Below the pieces are notes generated by a model. The model was not told the DNA's origin. It was given only the letters and a program-made list of their open reading frames with translations, and searched no databases. From Pseudo-nitzschia pungens (lineage: Eukaryota > Bacillariophyta > Bacillariophyceae > Bacillariales > Bacillariaceae): a DNA stretch of 64,000 bases. The position numbers and the translations under genes were made by a program. Positions 1-11,405 of the stretch are shown piece by piece. Numbering within the stretch: position 1 is the stretch's first letter; each line of letters begins with the position of its first letter. The DNA lies in assembly GCA_037355855.1 (NCBI GenBank), contig CM074762.1, forward strand, positions 3,844,001 through 3,908,000, in the 5' to 3' direction.

Positions 1-883
1 CGCCATCGCCATCGTCATCGTTGTTGTTGATGACGATGATTCCGTCGGTCGAGTCCTTGTCGGAACGGACCGGTGATGTAAGTGTGGAACGCGATCTCTG
101 GCGCTTTGCGGGAGATCCCGGTGGTTCCTTTGGTTTCTTCCTCGACGTTGTCGTCGTCGTCTCTCCCGAAGCATCGTTTTTGTCCTGGTCCATCGTGCCG
201 GTTGGTTCGAGATGGGGAATGAAAATGCGATTTTCTACGGTTTTCTCCACCGGGGTCGTTGTTTTCTGTTTCTGTTTTTGAATTCGTTTGTGTTGTGTTT
301 CTGTTTGTGTCACCGTCGAAGCGCCGGTTGACGCTTCGGTTTCCGGCTCCTCTCCCGCCTCCGCCATCACCTTTTGAAGCATGTCGTCGCTGAATCTCCG
401 ACTCGCATTCCCCCTCACGATTGGAGTGGCTCCCTCCGGTTCGAGACAACAAGCGGTAGAAGCTGCGGTTGTGTCCACCACGAGGGGACTCGCACGTGCC
501 TCGTCGTCATCATCATCGTCATCGATGGAAGATTGGATCGCGGCGGATCCGACGTTTTCTGTTTCTTGGCCGAGCCGGGGTTTGCTTTGGGAACGCTGGA
601 TGGAGGTTTCGTCAAAGGTGATCATCGAATGACGATTGCCTCCTTCTTCTTCGACCCTCTCGGTGGTGGTTGATGAAGTTGTTGTTGTTGTTGTTGCTGA
701 TGTTATTACTGGCTCTGCTTCTGCTTCTGCTTCTGCTTCTGTGGTTTCGACCTTTTCGTCGAACAGAGTGGCTTGTGGTTCGGGCTCCTCCATTTCGTTT
801 TCTTCTTCGGGCAGTTCTTGTTTTTTCTCTTCGCAAGGCAGCCCTTCGTTCTCTTGCAGAATCATATCGCTCTGCGGCGCCAT
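1..883 (-). CDS. Acidic low-complexity protein, 3' end beyond window
   Basis: An open frame on the minus strand runs without a stop from the ATG at 883 to the window edge, at least 294 codons. The product starts MAPQSDMILQENEGLP and is rich in Glu, Thr, Ser and Gln. It holds a short EA repeat followed by a poly-Thr run (about residues 50-70), a seven-residue Asp run, and a basic patch near the visible end (KRQRSRSTLTSPVRSDKD) that could be a nuclear localisation signal. No conserved domain is visible, so no function is proposed. The frame was chosen over the overlapping frames because it stays open longest and gives an amino-acid mix typical of disordered diatom nuclear proteins rather than the Arg- or Ser-rich mix of the shadow frames. 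The C-terminus and any downstream intron lie outside the window. Confidence 0.5.
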   Translation of the reverse strand, partial: MAPQSDMILQENEGLPCEEKKQELPEEENEMEEPEPQATLFDEKVETTEAEAEAEAEPVITSATTTTTTSSTTTERVEEEGGNRHSMITFDETSIQRSQSKPRLGQETENVGSAAIQSSIDDDDDDDEARASPLVVDTTAASTACCLEPEGATPIVRGNASRRFSDDMLQKVMAEAGEEPETEASTGASTVTQTETQHKRIQKQKQKTTTPVEKTVENRIFIPHLEPTGTMDQDKNDASGETTTTTSRKKPKEPPGSPAKRQRSRSTLTSPVRSDKDSTDGIIVINNNDDDGDG

Positions 884-2037
884 TCTCTAGTCTCGAGCGA
901 TTGTTCGGAGGAAGAATCAATCAATCTATCTATCACTCTATCAATCGGTCGACACGGTCTTGTTTGTCAAATAACAATAATGATACTAATGGGGGAAACA
1001 ATACGTTACGGCAGGTCTATTGCACATCCATCCATCAAAACCCGTGACGGAGTCAATGAATCAATCGACACCTGACCACACGACACCACTCCGTATTTAT
1101 TTTTTTTGGTTACACGTTTACGTGCAGTTCACACCCAATCAACTACTCAGACACGCACGTCGTTCCTTTGTGATCCAAACGACAGATGTCAGCTTCAAAG
1201 TGGAAAAGGGAAATGGAATTTTGGACGACGGGAATTCGATGATTCACTCGTACGGAACCGTAAATTACGGTATTGTGATGTACTACGAACTACGCACTCA
1301 TACTTTTGGTACTGGTACTCACTGTAAAGGTATCCGTACGAAAGAAACGGTGGGCACGAATACGAATACGAATACAGTATGAACTACGTAGTGGTAATAC
1401 TACGAATACTTGTACAAACGATACCGTACGCTAAGGTTACCGTACGAGTACGTTACGTACCATGAAGAACGAGCATTTTTTCCGTTTCCCGATCAGGTCC
1501 CACGGCCATTGCAAATTACAGTTCCAACATTCCGTAATTGCAACAAGACTCAAAAATGCAACTACTATCGTGTTTCGAATGACACGCGGAATTTTCTCCC
1601 ATGACCCATAACCTATTGACAATGAGAAAGCCGTTCCGATTCGGACGTTCAACATCACACAAGTACCTATGATACATACTAAACATATTTATGGTGGTGG
1701 TGATGATGGATTGATTGAGATGATGGTTAACCTTACTAGTGCATGTAGGAACGAAGATTTACTTCTAGTAAGTGACTAGTAACTAACTGGTACTGTAGTA
1801 TTATTTTTTAAAAAAGAAATTACGAAGTAGCTGTAATAACAACGAAGAAATACAACAGTACAAAAACCGAGATCCCGTAGCTCCTCCAACCCAAGCAGTC
1901 GCACGGAACTCGAAAGTGCAACCTCGTGATCGACGACGATCCATCTCGCCAAGACCGGCACGATGGACGGGAGCGCAGTCTTCGACGGCATCCGCTGTTT
2001 TTTTTTTTTTTCCTCCTCCTTTCCCGCAACCCGAATT
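884..2037. other. Intergenic region with two GTAAGGTTAC-type motifs
   Basis: About 1.15 kb between the 5' end of the acidic gene and the 3' end of the ArfGAP-DENN gene. It holds AAGGTTAC at 1433-1440, TAACCTTAC at 1728-1736, several TACGTAC-like words, and a T-run near 1998-2012. No convincing coding frame was seen. Confidence 0.5.
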
Positions 2038-5000
2038 CTACGACCGCTGTGGGTGGTTCGCTCGTTCCTTCTCTGTTTCGTTGTCGGTCGGCATGCGATC
2101 GTCGTCGTTTTCGCGTTCGCTCGCCGGGCTTTCTGGATTTAGGTATTGCGCCACAAGGAAACGCCTCGCCTCCCCGATGGTTTCGAATCCGTGCGCGTCC
2201 GCCGAGGCCCGCAGGAAGGAACGGGCACCCTTCTCGGCGTTCGAAGAAGCAGAAGCAGAAGAATCCAATCGGTTCATGAGCGCCGGAACCCTCGTGATGA
2301 AGAGCATGGCAACTTCCTGGACGTGCCTCTTGGTCGCGCCCTCCACGGAAATGGATTCCCAGAAAGCCGCGTCGAGGGTGGGGAGGGACGCGCCGAGCGC
2401 CCCCGGAAAGCGGCGTTTTCCCTTGGGAGACGGCTTGCGAGCGACCATTGCGAGCGAGCGATCCAGCTCGGGAAAGATCCGGTGCACGCACGATGCCGAG
2501 CGATCGGCGAGAGACCGCTTCGTCCAGAGCGCTCGGGAGAGGGCCACCTTCTTCCGTTTTGCGGACGCGTGGATGCCAAACAACGCGCAGAGTTTTTTCA
2601 GGTCCTCGTCCCCGAACCCCGAGCTCAGCCGTTCGTAGACCTGGAGGCGTTCGGCTTCTTCCATTCGAGGGGCTTCGCCGACGTCGAAAGCTATCATGGA
2701 TCCACCACCACCACCACCACTAGCACTAGTAGCACTACTAGTACTAGCGATCCAATCCTCGCAGTTTTTGCACTTGACGTATACCTCGTTGCTCAACCCG
2801 AGAGCACTGCACCGCAGAGTTGTTTCGTCCGTGTGCTGCTGGTCGGCGGCACCATTCCATCGCTTCGAGAGATTCGCGGAATCCCACAACCGCAACAACT
2901 CCGACTCTGCCAGGCGGAGACAAAGGAAGCTTCTTCCGCTCCCCGAGAGCTCGGGCCACAACCTGGATCGAAGGACGAGAGACACGTGCAACCGTGACCA
3001 CAGCTCGAATATCTGGTCGGTGTAGGCAACCATCTTGGCTTCCGCGACGGCTTTCAGTTTCGACCGAACCAGGACACCCCGAACCCTGCTCTGGATGGCG
3101 GTGATCATTCTTCGCAATTCTCGATAGACGAGTCTCGCTCTTCTTCCCCTGACGCACTTTGCAATCACGAGCGCGCTTTGTCTTCGCAGCTTCCACCGCT
3201 GCCTCGCACTCGAACCCCGCTGGCGGCTCTGGATGAGAACGATCGATCGAAGAATGCGCTGCTGGTAGTGGGTTCGCACGAGAATCATGCGCGCAAAGCT
3301 CTGAATCACGATTGCTTTGCGATTCAGGAGCTGCCGGTGCCGGTGGGCACGCTCCTTGCGAATCACTTGCTGCTGTTCCCGCTCGACCTTTTCCCGGCTC
3401 ATCTCGGACTCCAGGAACGCGCTCTTGTTCCTGTCGTACTCGATTCGGGCCAGGTACCTGCGACAAAGCGCCTGGATCTCGATGATGATGTCCAACAGAA
3501 TGGATTGTTTCCTTCGGGCATCCATCATGATCGTGTCCGCGGTGGAGAGAGTTTTCACTCGTTCTCGGGGAGAAGGGCGTGTGTTGGCTCCCTGCGAGGC
3601 ACGCCGGGCAATCGTCTCGGGTTGGCCGGGAGGAGGAGGAGGAGCAATGGAAAGTGCCGCGAGGGTTGATTCCAAGTCCTTGGCTGTCCGTCTTGCAGCG
3701 GCCGCCACCGTCGTGGGTGCCGCGAGAACGGGTTTCATCGCATTCTTGACGATTTCGATTTGCTTCCTCTTCATTTTCGAGTTGACCTTGTTGTCGTATC
3801 GAACCGAGTCCAGGTTTGTGAGCTGGGGCCACTTGACGGGCGGACGGATTCGACCGAAACGGGTTTTGTGCAGAACTGGAAATGTCTCGTATCGGTACGT
3901 TGCCTCCGTGTCTGGTATTCCGAAATTGTTTGGGGAAGGAGATAGGAACACTTTATTCACCTTCCATGTTGTGTTGTCGTCTAGGAATGGTGTTGGCTTC
4001 TTGGATTTGATCCCCAACGCCGTCTTCTTCGATCGATTCCTCTTCGCAATAATTGATTCGTCGAAGAATCGGATCTCCGGAAGGTCGGGGTTCTGTTTTC
4101 TTTCCTCCAAAAATCGTTGGAAAAGCTGGCTCTTCAGTACATTGTTTAGAAAAATCCTTGACCCACCACGCGATCCCACGTCACCAAGAAACTTTTCTTC
4201 GTCGAACAAATCAAATCCTGAATGTTCCAAAAGGGAATCCTGGTATTCTGAAAACGTAGTCAATATGAATCGAAGAAACGCGTTTCGAATTCCAACGACG
4301 GAAAATCCTTCCGGCTCGGTCATATCCAACAAATGGCCCTGCCTCATTGCGGATTGGCTTTTGGACAGTATTTCGGCCTTCTCATTCCGTGCAAATTTCG
4401 GCTTCTTGATTGGACTCGAAATCATAGAGCGTTTCATAGGACTCATGGAAAAAGGTCTGCCCTTTTTCTTCCCATTGCTTCCAGCCGTTTCTCCCTTGGC
4501 TGAGAGTTGATCGTTTTCGACTCGTCGACCATTTGCTGCATCTGCTTCGTCATCGCACGCGCCATACGCCAAATCACTCATGGAAAATAATTCATCTCGA
4601 AAGAAAGAGTTTACCTCTAATCCAGTCATGGTCGTCATGTATGCATACCGTGGGCGATTTTCGTTTTGGACCAGAAGTGACTTTTTTGAACCGGCCATGA
4701 TACATCCTTTGATTCCACTATTTGGAATGACGTACACGGATCCGCCTGCCTCTTCCAGTGACGCTGAGAGTTTTTTTACATCGTGTTCGTGCATCTTCGG
4801 AAGTGGGATGTCTCCAATATGGATAACGTCACGATCCAAGTCCACTAGAACCGCATCCTTTGGTCTGTTGCGAACATCTACTGCACCGAAATATTCGGAG
4901 CTCAACCCTATCAGATACGGAATCGGGGCGTCTAAAATATCAATCATTTTCAAAGGAGCAACAGGCTGTGTGTGACATCCGAAAAAAAAGAATTCGTGAG

Positions 5001-6833
5001 ACGACGCAAGAGAGAAAACAGACGACTCTTGAACATCACCGAGAAAGCGCGTCACAAGTGGAGGCAACTTACTATGTATAGCCCAACCCACCGGAACGGG
5101 AAAATCGCACTCAAGAGAGCTTCCGCCACGGGCGTTAGCAAGCTATAATGTTTTGACAAGAGCACAACCTTCGATTCCTGCAGCAAGTATCCGAGGACAA
5201 CTATGATATTGCTCACACTCAGGGAGGCAAACAGTGGTCGATAGGAAAAGTTGGCCATGGGCAACTCGTTGATAGCGGGCCGTTCGATGGTGAATTTTTT
5301 GTCCGCTGCGAAAGCGAATTCGACCTTCACTTGCCCCTGTGGTGGCAGTGGAATCTCCCGAACAAAGTTGGAAATGTATCGTTCGATCGGAAGCGGCGCC
5401 GCAATCAGCGAGATTTGATAGATCTCCAACAAGGCTGTCCGAAAGAGGTCGAAGAACGCGTATCGCGAGAGGACGACCAAGCACTTTGGAAAAAAGAAAA
5501 TATCGGAATCGGTTCTCGTCCGGTCATCGTCCGCGAGAAAAGCCGGAAAGTCCCCCTCGTACCCGGAATCTCGCATCGCGTTCTTGATCTCTTCGGCGTC
5601 GACGTGTTCGTCGTAGATTTGCAGAGCCCCCCCGTACACAAACGTGCCATCCGCCATGGTCAGAACAAAGCTGGAAAAGGAAGGCGGCTTGGGGTGGCAG
5701 GAGAGGACGACAGCCTCCGGGCATTACAAAACTGGAAATGTGATCTTGGTATCCCATTTCCCCGTGCGTGTTTTCGGGCGGATAGCAGTCGGTTACGTGA
5801 GGCCAAAAGTCGAGATGCTCCGGAGACGAGATTTCGGAGTAGTTTGCTTTCTTCTTCTTCTTCTGCTTTTTGCTATTTTTGTTTCGAAGAAGTTGCATCG
5901 ACGAAGGACACGACAGCAAAAATAATCGATGAGGCGATTTGGAAGGCCGGTTTTCTTTCTCTTGCTAGGAGAACCGAGATCATCGAATCCATTCTCTCGT
6001 CCGATGTGACTGGATCCCAGAGAGAGACAAGATATGCTCTTGAGATTCGGAGACCCGAGAGCCTTGTTGTATTTCTCTTCTCGACACGACAAGATAGTTT
6101 TCCAAGATTTTTCCGCGAGAGATCCCGGCAGCGGCAAAACAAATGCGAGGGCTTCGTACTTTGCCCTGCAAAACAAGAGACGGTCCGACGAAGAGCTTCC
6201 CGAATCGGGTCGGCGCTGATTCCATCTGTCCGGCACGAACGCTTCGTAAATCTTCCAACACCGGGCATTGCCCCCGCAGGTCGCAAGGAATTGCGCCTCC
6301 TCCATGGTCCACACCGAGGAATCCATGACCCGTTTCACCCTTGCCTTTATCCCGAGCTGTCGGTGGGCTTCCGCACACTTTCCACAAACAAACACACCGT
6401 GGCCACCAAACCGTTGATTGACAGAAAAGGCGGGGTCGTCGCCGTACTCGTTTCTCGTCCGAACCCCGCTCGGACCACGCTCGATGACAGAGTTGTTGTC
6501 GGGGGGTGCGAATGCACGGTGGGTCAACTGAAAATCTTGCAGAGCAATCCGGCGACTGCTGCGTCTTCGGTTGGCTTCGTTGCCGTTCGCATCGTGGCAG
6601 AGGGAAGCATACACGGTGGATGGATCGATCAAGACGGTTCGGCAGTCGGCACAGGATCGATTTGCCGCTTGGGATCGCAGCAGGGTCAATGTTTTGGTGA
6701 TGGACAGTCCGGCGGTATCGAAACTGTTGATGCTACAGTTGCTGCTTATGGTGCTCGCGAAACTCTCCTCCCAACTCAATGTCGTGGGAGGCACCGGTAC
6801 CGCAGTTCGCGAATTTCTCCCGCTGCGTGACAT
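2038..6833 (-). CDS. ArfGAP - DENN - IQ-repeat protein (membrane traffic regulator)
   Basis: Read from the minus strand. The first part (about 6690-6150) resembles an ArfGAP zinc finger: CADC, a long insertion, then CGKC, then a typical tail (WTMEEAQFLATCGGNARCW, RAKYEALAF). ArfGAPs stimulate GTP hydrolysis on Arf. Next come DENN modules, which act as exchange factors for Rab GTPases: upstream DENN about 5830-5640 (SSFVMPGG, SFSSFVLTMADGTFVYGG) and core DENN with VVLLSKHYSLLTPVAEALLS and LDAPIPYLIGLSSEYF. An intron at 5072-4966 (GTAAGT...ACACAG) joins YI to PVAPLKMIDILDAP in phase 0. The long C-terminal exon has about five IQ-like motifs (3460-3000), expected to bind calmodulin. Two frame breaks lie between ArfGAP and DENN (near 5850-5890) and inside the upstream DENN module (GGGG at 5691-5694). 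If these are real, this could be two genes, with the DENN gene starting at the ATG at 5898. The start at 6833 is the first in-frame ATG; an upstream exon is possible. Confidence 0.7.
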
Positions 6834-7637
6834 AGTTCGGGTCGATGGAATGCCGTCTTTCACCAAGGATTCCTCCCGCTCTGAGTTTCTGTTACAACCT
6901 TGGATGCCGTTCGTGCATGTTCGACAAGGTTTGAAGTGTTTGTGAATTTTGCAGTCATCCAAACTATTGCTGCTACTATTTGTGATGCAACCACTGGTAT
7001 TGGTAATTGGTGCGGAAGATACGAAGCTGAATGCTGATGCTGAATGAGATGACACCAAACTTCACACTTTACGTAATCTGTACCGTAGTTTTGGCTTCGG
7101 TCCAACCGGCATCACTCCAGTCTCGCCAGATTTCCGGAAAGACGTAACACAAAGTTTTTTGGAAGGTTTTCAATCAATCAAAAAATAATGCCCAAAAAAG
7201 CACGACTCCCTTTTTCTAACCCTATCCTTAAAATTATAAACTGTTCATACCTGCATTGGTTGAAAAACCGTAGTATAAAAATAACGTTATGGACGGTTAC
7301 TGTAAAGAATTTTTTCGGACGTTTTGCTCGTTGAAATCCCTACAAAGATTCACATACGTGTTTTTTTTTTTCGAACGAAAAAATCTGAATTGTACTCAGC
7401 TGACTTCGCAATTCTCGTAACCGATGCAATACCAATCCTTACTTTCCCGCATCTCGTTGTATCAATCTCATTGCAGTACGAGTAGGGTAACCTTACTAGT
7501 AAGGTTACTCCTAATATCATTGAATTCGATCCACACCAATACGTTCGTACTCACCACCGGAACCTTCTAGTCTTTTTCTTGAGCTAGAGTTGTTTTGTCC
7601 GGTTGTCGTTGACGGGTTGGCACTTGAAACCACCAAA
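6834..7637. other. Divergent promoter region
   Basis: About 800 bases between the start of the minus-strand ArfGAP-DENN gene and the plus-strand lumen protein gene. It is AT-rich with A and T runs and contains the 22-bp palindrome at 7487-7508. The frame of the upstream gene stays open to about 7058 without an ATG, so a non-coding leader or a further exon may lie here. Confidence 0.5.
7487..7508. promoter_or_regulatory. Perfect 22-bp palindrome of the GTAAGGTTAC motif
   Basis: GTAACCTTACT is followed directly by its exact reverse complement AGTAAGGTTAC. It lies 130 bases upstream of the ATG at 7638. Perfect dyad symmetry fits a site for a dimeric DNA-binding protein; this is inference. Confidence 0.45.
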
Positions 7638-8888
7638 ATGATTCAACGGTTCGATCGGCCATGCGTACCATTACTCTTGCTCGCGTTCATTGGTTGCGCT
7701 TCCCTCGGTTCGGTGAGCGTTCAATGGGTGAGCCACGCCCTAGTGATCCGCTCCTATGCGACGCCTCGTGTTTGTATGACGCAAGCCGATAGCACAACTT
7801 TTTTACAAAGTGTGAGTTCCGGCGGTGAACAAGATGACACGAATGGATACCAGTCGACGACAACAAAAAAGAACAACGCAGCGAAGACGAACCCGACGAG
7901 ATCCGCGACATCCGCAACCAGACGAGACCTTCTTGCCACTGCCCTCTCCGTTGCGACGGCAGTGACCACGACACCGATGCTCCCCGCATTGGCGGCGGAA
8001 CCCATCCGAGCCAGGGACACCGACAGCCTTCTCGCCATTGCCCGGAGGAAACTCCGCCCCAAACCGCCCAAGATTTTGCGCCGGAAACTCTCCCTCGATT
8101 TCGCCGTCTTGCTGATGAGATCTTCCTACAACGCTCTGGACGAGATGGACTGCGTGGCGATGGATCAGTTCCAGAGGGATTTCTTTCTGATCCGGGGATC
8201 GGAATACGAGACCTACACGAACAACCTCGGGGCGGGAATGGTCACGCAGGGCGATCTCACGGATCCGTACTATTTCGATTTCATATCCTTTGCGCAATAC
8301 AAAACGATCAACCGGGAGGTGACGCAGGATCCCCCGTTCGTCTTCGAGGAGCAACAGATCGCTCCCGAGAGGGCGGACGAACCGCCCGAATCCAGCCTCA
8401 ATCCGAACGGGGTGGCGAGGTTCGTCCCGGTCGTTGTGCAGCGCGATCCGAACCTGACCAACAAACTGCTGATACCCACCCACGAGAAAAAGGTCGGAGC
8501 CACGATCCTCGACAAGCTCGAAGAGACCTTTGCCGACACGGACTCCCGGATCCCGAGGATCGGAAACCGCCCCGATTCCATCGCGCTCGCGTCGGGAATC
8601 CGGCAAATCGTCAACCTCTTTCTGATCAACGGCTACGCCTTCAAGGGCGACGTTTCGACGACGACCGGAACCGGCGGCGGCGCGGCGGTGGCCACCTTTG
8701 CCATCACGCTCACCGCGCCCGCGACCCTCTGGAGCGGAAGGGTCCTGCAATCCGAGGGCGATCCCCTCAACAACAATTTCCTGGCCAAGACGCTCTCGGA
8801 ATACATCCGGCGGAGTGGCTACATCGACGTCGACTATTCCGTCAAGTACGAGGGGACTAACGAGGAGATTACCATGACCGTGCGATAG
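7638..8888 (+). CDS. Predicted thylakoid-lumen protein of unknown function
   Basis: Intronless, 416 residues from the ATG at 7638, which has a CACCAAAATG context. The N-terminus is a signal peptide (MIQRFDRPCVPLLLLAFIG) followed by a Ser/Thr-rich transit stretch. Around residues 95-125 there is a second targeting element: twin arginines (TRRDLLATALSVATAV), a hydrophobic run and an ALAAEP cleavage site. This arrangement fits import through the plastid membranes and then Tat export into the lumen. The mature part (from about EPIRARDTDSLL) is soluble with conserved-looking helices (SLDFAVLLMRSSYNALDEMD) and a C-terminal beta-rich section ending EITMTVR; I do not recognise a family. Its convergent neighbour is another predicted lumen protein. 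The frame is open about 48 bases further upstream, but with no ATG. Confidence 0.75.
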   Translation: MIQRFDRPCVPLLLLAFIGCASLGSVSVQWVSHALVIRSYATPRVCMTQADSTTFLQSVSSGGEQDDTNGYQSTTTKKNNAAKTNPTRSATSATRRDLLATALSVATAVTTTPMLPALAAEPIRARDTDSLLAIARRKLRPKPPKILRRKLSLDFAVLLMRSSYNALDEMDCVAMDQFQRDFFLIRGSEYETYTNNLGAGMVTQGDLTDPYYFDFISFAQYKTINREVTQDPPFVFEEQQIAPERADEPPESSLNPNGVARFVPVVVQRDPNLTNKLLIPTHEKKVGATILDKLEETFADTDSRIPRIGNRPDSIALASGIRQIVNLFLINGYAFKGDVSTTTGTGGGAAVATFAITLTAPATLWSGRVLQSEGDPLNNNFLAKTLSEYIRRSGYIDVDYSVKYEGTNEEITMTVR

Positions 8889-9386
8889 CACACGACGCGA
8901 AACGACGCGAGCAGCGCGTGTGTGCGTGTCTCCAACACCACGCCTGCCTGCGACAGCAAAAACAGCGTTGGCGACCACCTTGCGTTTTTCATCCACGAGA
9001 GAGTGTCGACGATTGCCGTCGTAGCGCTGCGTGGTTTCGCTACCGCAATGTGACATACTATAACACGTATTCCAACTGTAGAAACTTATTATTCGACGGA
9101 TCATTCCATCTTAGCGCGAGGCATGGTAGTCTGTTGCTATTCGTTGAGTACGAGCACCTGCAAACGTGTTGCGAATGGTTTCGTTGGAACGAGTTCCCAA
9201 GTTGCGAATGCGTTCTAGTATAGTTCCTTTCTAAAAAAATCAACGGTATTTATTCGCAACACGACGATTTGTGTCGTTCCAATGGATGGATCCGGTTTGC
9301 GGAACCACGGGAGGATCTCGCAAGGTTTCCAACCAACCAACCAACCGACCAACCGACCGGTGCCGTGTGTGCTGCGATCGGATTCT
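8889..9386. other. Convergent 3' intergenic region
   Basis: About 500 bases between the stop codons of two convergent plastid-protein genes. Nothing beyond untranslated sequence was recognised. Confidence 0.5.
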
Positions 9387-10643
9387 CTACTGGGGCGTCG
9401 CCAGTCCGTTCAGAGACACCAGCGTGACATCGTACTGCAGGGTGGCGTTCGGTGGAATCCCCCGCCTCGGGAGGCCCTTGGAACCGTACGCCAAGACCGG
9501 CGGAACCAGCAGCCGCCGCCGTTCTCCCACGCACATGCCGGAGAGCCCCACGTCCCATCCGGGAGGGAACTGTCCGAAGGGCTGCTTTCCCAGGACGAAA
9601 AAGATGGAGACGTCGTTCCCCCGTCCCGCGATCCCCTCGCCGTTGATCTTGACCGCGGAGCCGTCGAAGATGGCTCCCGTCTCCAGGACGCGTCCCACGT
9701 AGCTGATTTCCAGCAGGTCGTCCTCCGAGGCGCCCCGCCGGCACATCTTGGGAGGGATCAGCTGCGTCACCGACAACCTCTGGTCGCCCTGCTCGGTGAC
9801 TTCCTCGCCGGATCGGACGGATCCGTCCGCGTTTCGTTGCGTGGTGTCTCCTTCCGGCGCGACCCGGGTGGTGACGACGGTGTCGGGTGACAGATCCCCG
9901 AGCCGCTTCCGAAAGACGACGGGGTTTCGGAAGCGGATCCGAACATCGTTCTCCTCGTCCGTCGATCGCGCCGCTCGATAAATCATAATGGCCACGCCCT
10001 CGACGTTGGTCCGCTCCGCGGTTTCTCCGTTGATCGATACGACGATCCAATCCTTCTGAATCCCCAGGCGCTCCGCCGGCGACCCGGGCGTGACCGATTT
10101 CACGTAGACCCGTCGGTTCGTTCGGAACTCGACCTCGCCCAATTCCAGGCCGATTCCGGCCCCGGATTGCAGATCGGTCTTGGAAACGCTCACGGTGACT
10201 TCGTCCGACGGGATCGACGCCGAGCCGGGTGGCGGTGCCAACGACGACGACGACGACGCCGGTGCTGTTCCGCTGGACCAGTAGTTGTCCGCGAAATTAT
10301 CCGTTTCGTCGGTGATGATTGCTCCCGCCGATTGCGGGGGAGTCGCCATCGCGGTCGTTGTCGTCGCGCATCCCGCCACTATCGCACCGAAGAGTTTCCG
10401 GCGATCCAACAATCCGGATTCCGATGGCGCCCGAGCCGTGGTCGGGGCCGATTGGTCCGCGGCCGGTGTCTTCTCGCGGTCATCCCCGCGTCGGCCGAGA
10501 TGACATCGGGTCGATGGCTTCGTTTTTGCTCGTGGCGACGTCGTTGCGAAGGGTGTCGACGATCGAAAGGCGGTCGTCGCGAGGAACTGGCTGTGGTTGC
10601 TGGCTAGCAGCCACAGCAAACAAACCGCGAGGCGATGATGCAT
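9387..10643 (-). CDS. Plastid-lumen PDZ - FKBP-type peptidyl-prolyl isomerase
   Basis: A single-exon protein of 418 residues from the ATG at 10643; another in-frame ATG at 10670 would add nine residues. A signal peptide ([16 protein letters not shown]) leads to ATTAFRSS, an Ala-Phe plastid cleavage motif. Further in, [16 protein letters not shown] looks like a twin-arginine lumen signal ending near SAGA. Residues roughly 145-230 form a PDZ-like domain ([35 protein letters not shown]). The last 130 residues are an FKBP domain with the active-site pattern largely intact: [30 protein letters not shown] with the conserved Trp, LAYG, and [17 protein letters not shown] enzymes isomerise Xaa-Pro bonds; lumenal members assist photosystem assembly. 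The PDZ part may select clients, which is inference. Confidence 0.85.
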   Translation of the reverse strand: MHHRLAVCLLWLLASNHSQFLATTAFRSSTPFATTSPRAKTKPSTRCHLGRRGDDREKTPAADQSAPTTARAPSESGLLDRRKLFGAIVAGCATTTTAMATPPQSAGAIITDETDNFADNYWSSGTAPASSSSSLAPPPGSASIPSDEVTVSVSKTDLQSGAGIGLELGEVEFRTNRRVYVKSVTPGSPAERLGIQKDWIVVSINGETAERTNVEGVAIMIYRAARSTDEENDVRIRFRNPVVFRKRLGDLSPDTVVTTRVAPEGDTTQRNADGSVRSGEEVTEQGDQRLSVTQLIPPKMCRRGASEDDLLEISYVGRVLETGAIFDGSAVKINGEGIAGRGNDVSIFFVLGKQPFGQFPPGWDVGLSGMCVGERRRLLVPPVLAYGSKGLPRRGIPPNATLQYDVTLVSLNGLATPQ

Positions 10644-11405
10644 TCTGTTTCTTCCGATCCTGCGATTCATTCAAACACTTTTCCAGGATTCGGTTGCAAC
10701 GGGAGAGACTTGACTGGTGCAGCAGCAGCAACAGCAGCAGCAGCAACAACAACAAGAAGAATGAAACTTTTGCGTACCGCACGAGTACTTTTGAATTGCA
10801 CCCAAGGCAAGTTCAATGTGGCGTGATGCAATGGAATGATTTTGCGGAAATGGGAATCATTCGAAAAAGAAAGTGTCGCACGCAGTTAGGTAACCTTAGT
10901 GCTACTGTACGTACCGTACGTGGTCCCAAGGTGCCGTAAGCAGTGAAGTACAAGAAAATTATTTTACTTCATTGACGCATCATCTACCATCGGAAGATTT
11001 TTCACGAAAAAAAAAATTCTCCCAAAAATGTATGCGTGACTGATTGAATCACGCATTTATCGGTGTCCATCGTCCATCAAAAGTTCAGTTCGAATGATAA
11101 TATCTTGGTGCTGATCGCCCGAAAGAACCACGAAGGAATGAAGGAATCGAGATTTTGGTGAAAAAATTCTGTTCAACCTGACAACCGACAACTCGCAACA
11201 AGCGACAACATCGACGTTGACATCGACATCCACATCGACATCCGATATCGATTTCGACATCAACAATCAACATCATCGTACATCGCAGTGTGTACGAAAC
11301 CGATTTGTCGCACCAACGGAATTTCTAGAGACGGAGACGAAAACGGCAGAGTAGGTAGTGCAAAATTCGCACCCAAACAACAACAAATCTGCAAGTACTG
11401 TTCCG
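10644..11405. other. Divergent promoter region
   Basis: About 760 bases between the FKBP and tRNA-guanine transglycosylase genes. It holds GTAACCTTAG at 10890-10899 followed by a GTACGTACCGTACG stretch, an A-run near 11010, and a short repeat of GACATCGACATC near 11215-11250. No gene was seen. Confidence 0.45.

Noticed and set aside
1020..1382. 120-codon plus-strand frame in the first intergenic region
   Set aside because: Ends in an Asn-Thr repeat from a simple sequence and has no conserved feature.
2744..3832. 362-codon minus-strand frame within the IQ region
   Set aside because: Overlaps the ArfGAP-DENN-IQ frame, which has clear IQ motifs; composition (Ser, Arg, His, Pro) is that of a shifted frame.
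7803..9104. 433-codon open frame on the minus strand opposite the lumen protein gene
   Set aside because: Arg/Gly/Val-rich, no targeting or domain, and exactly antisense to a GC-rich gene with a well-formed protein; a shadow frame.
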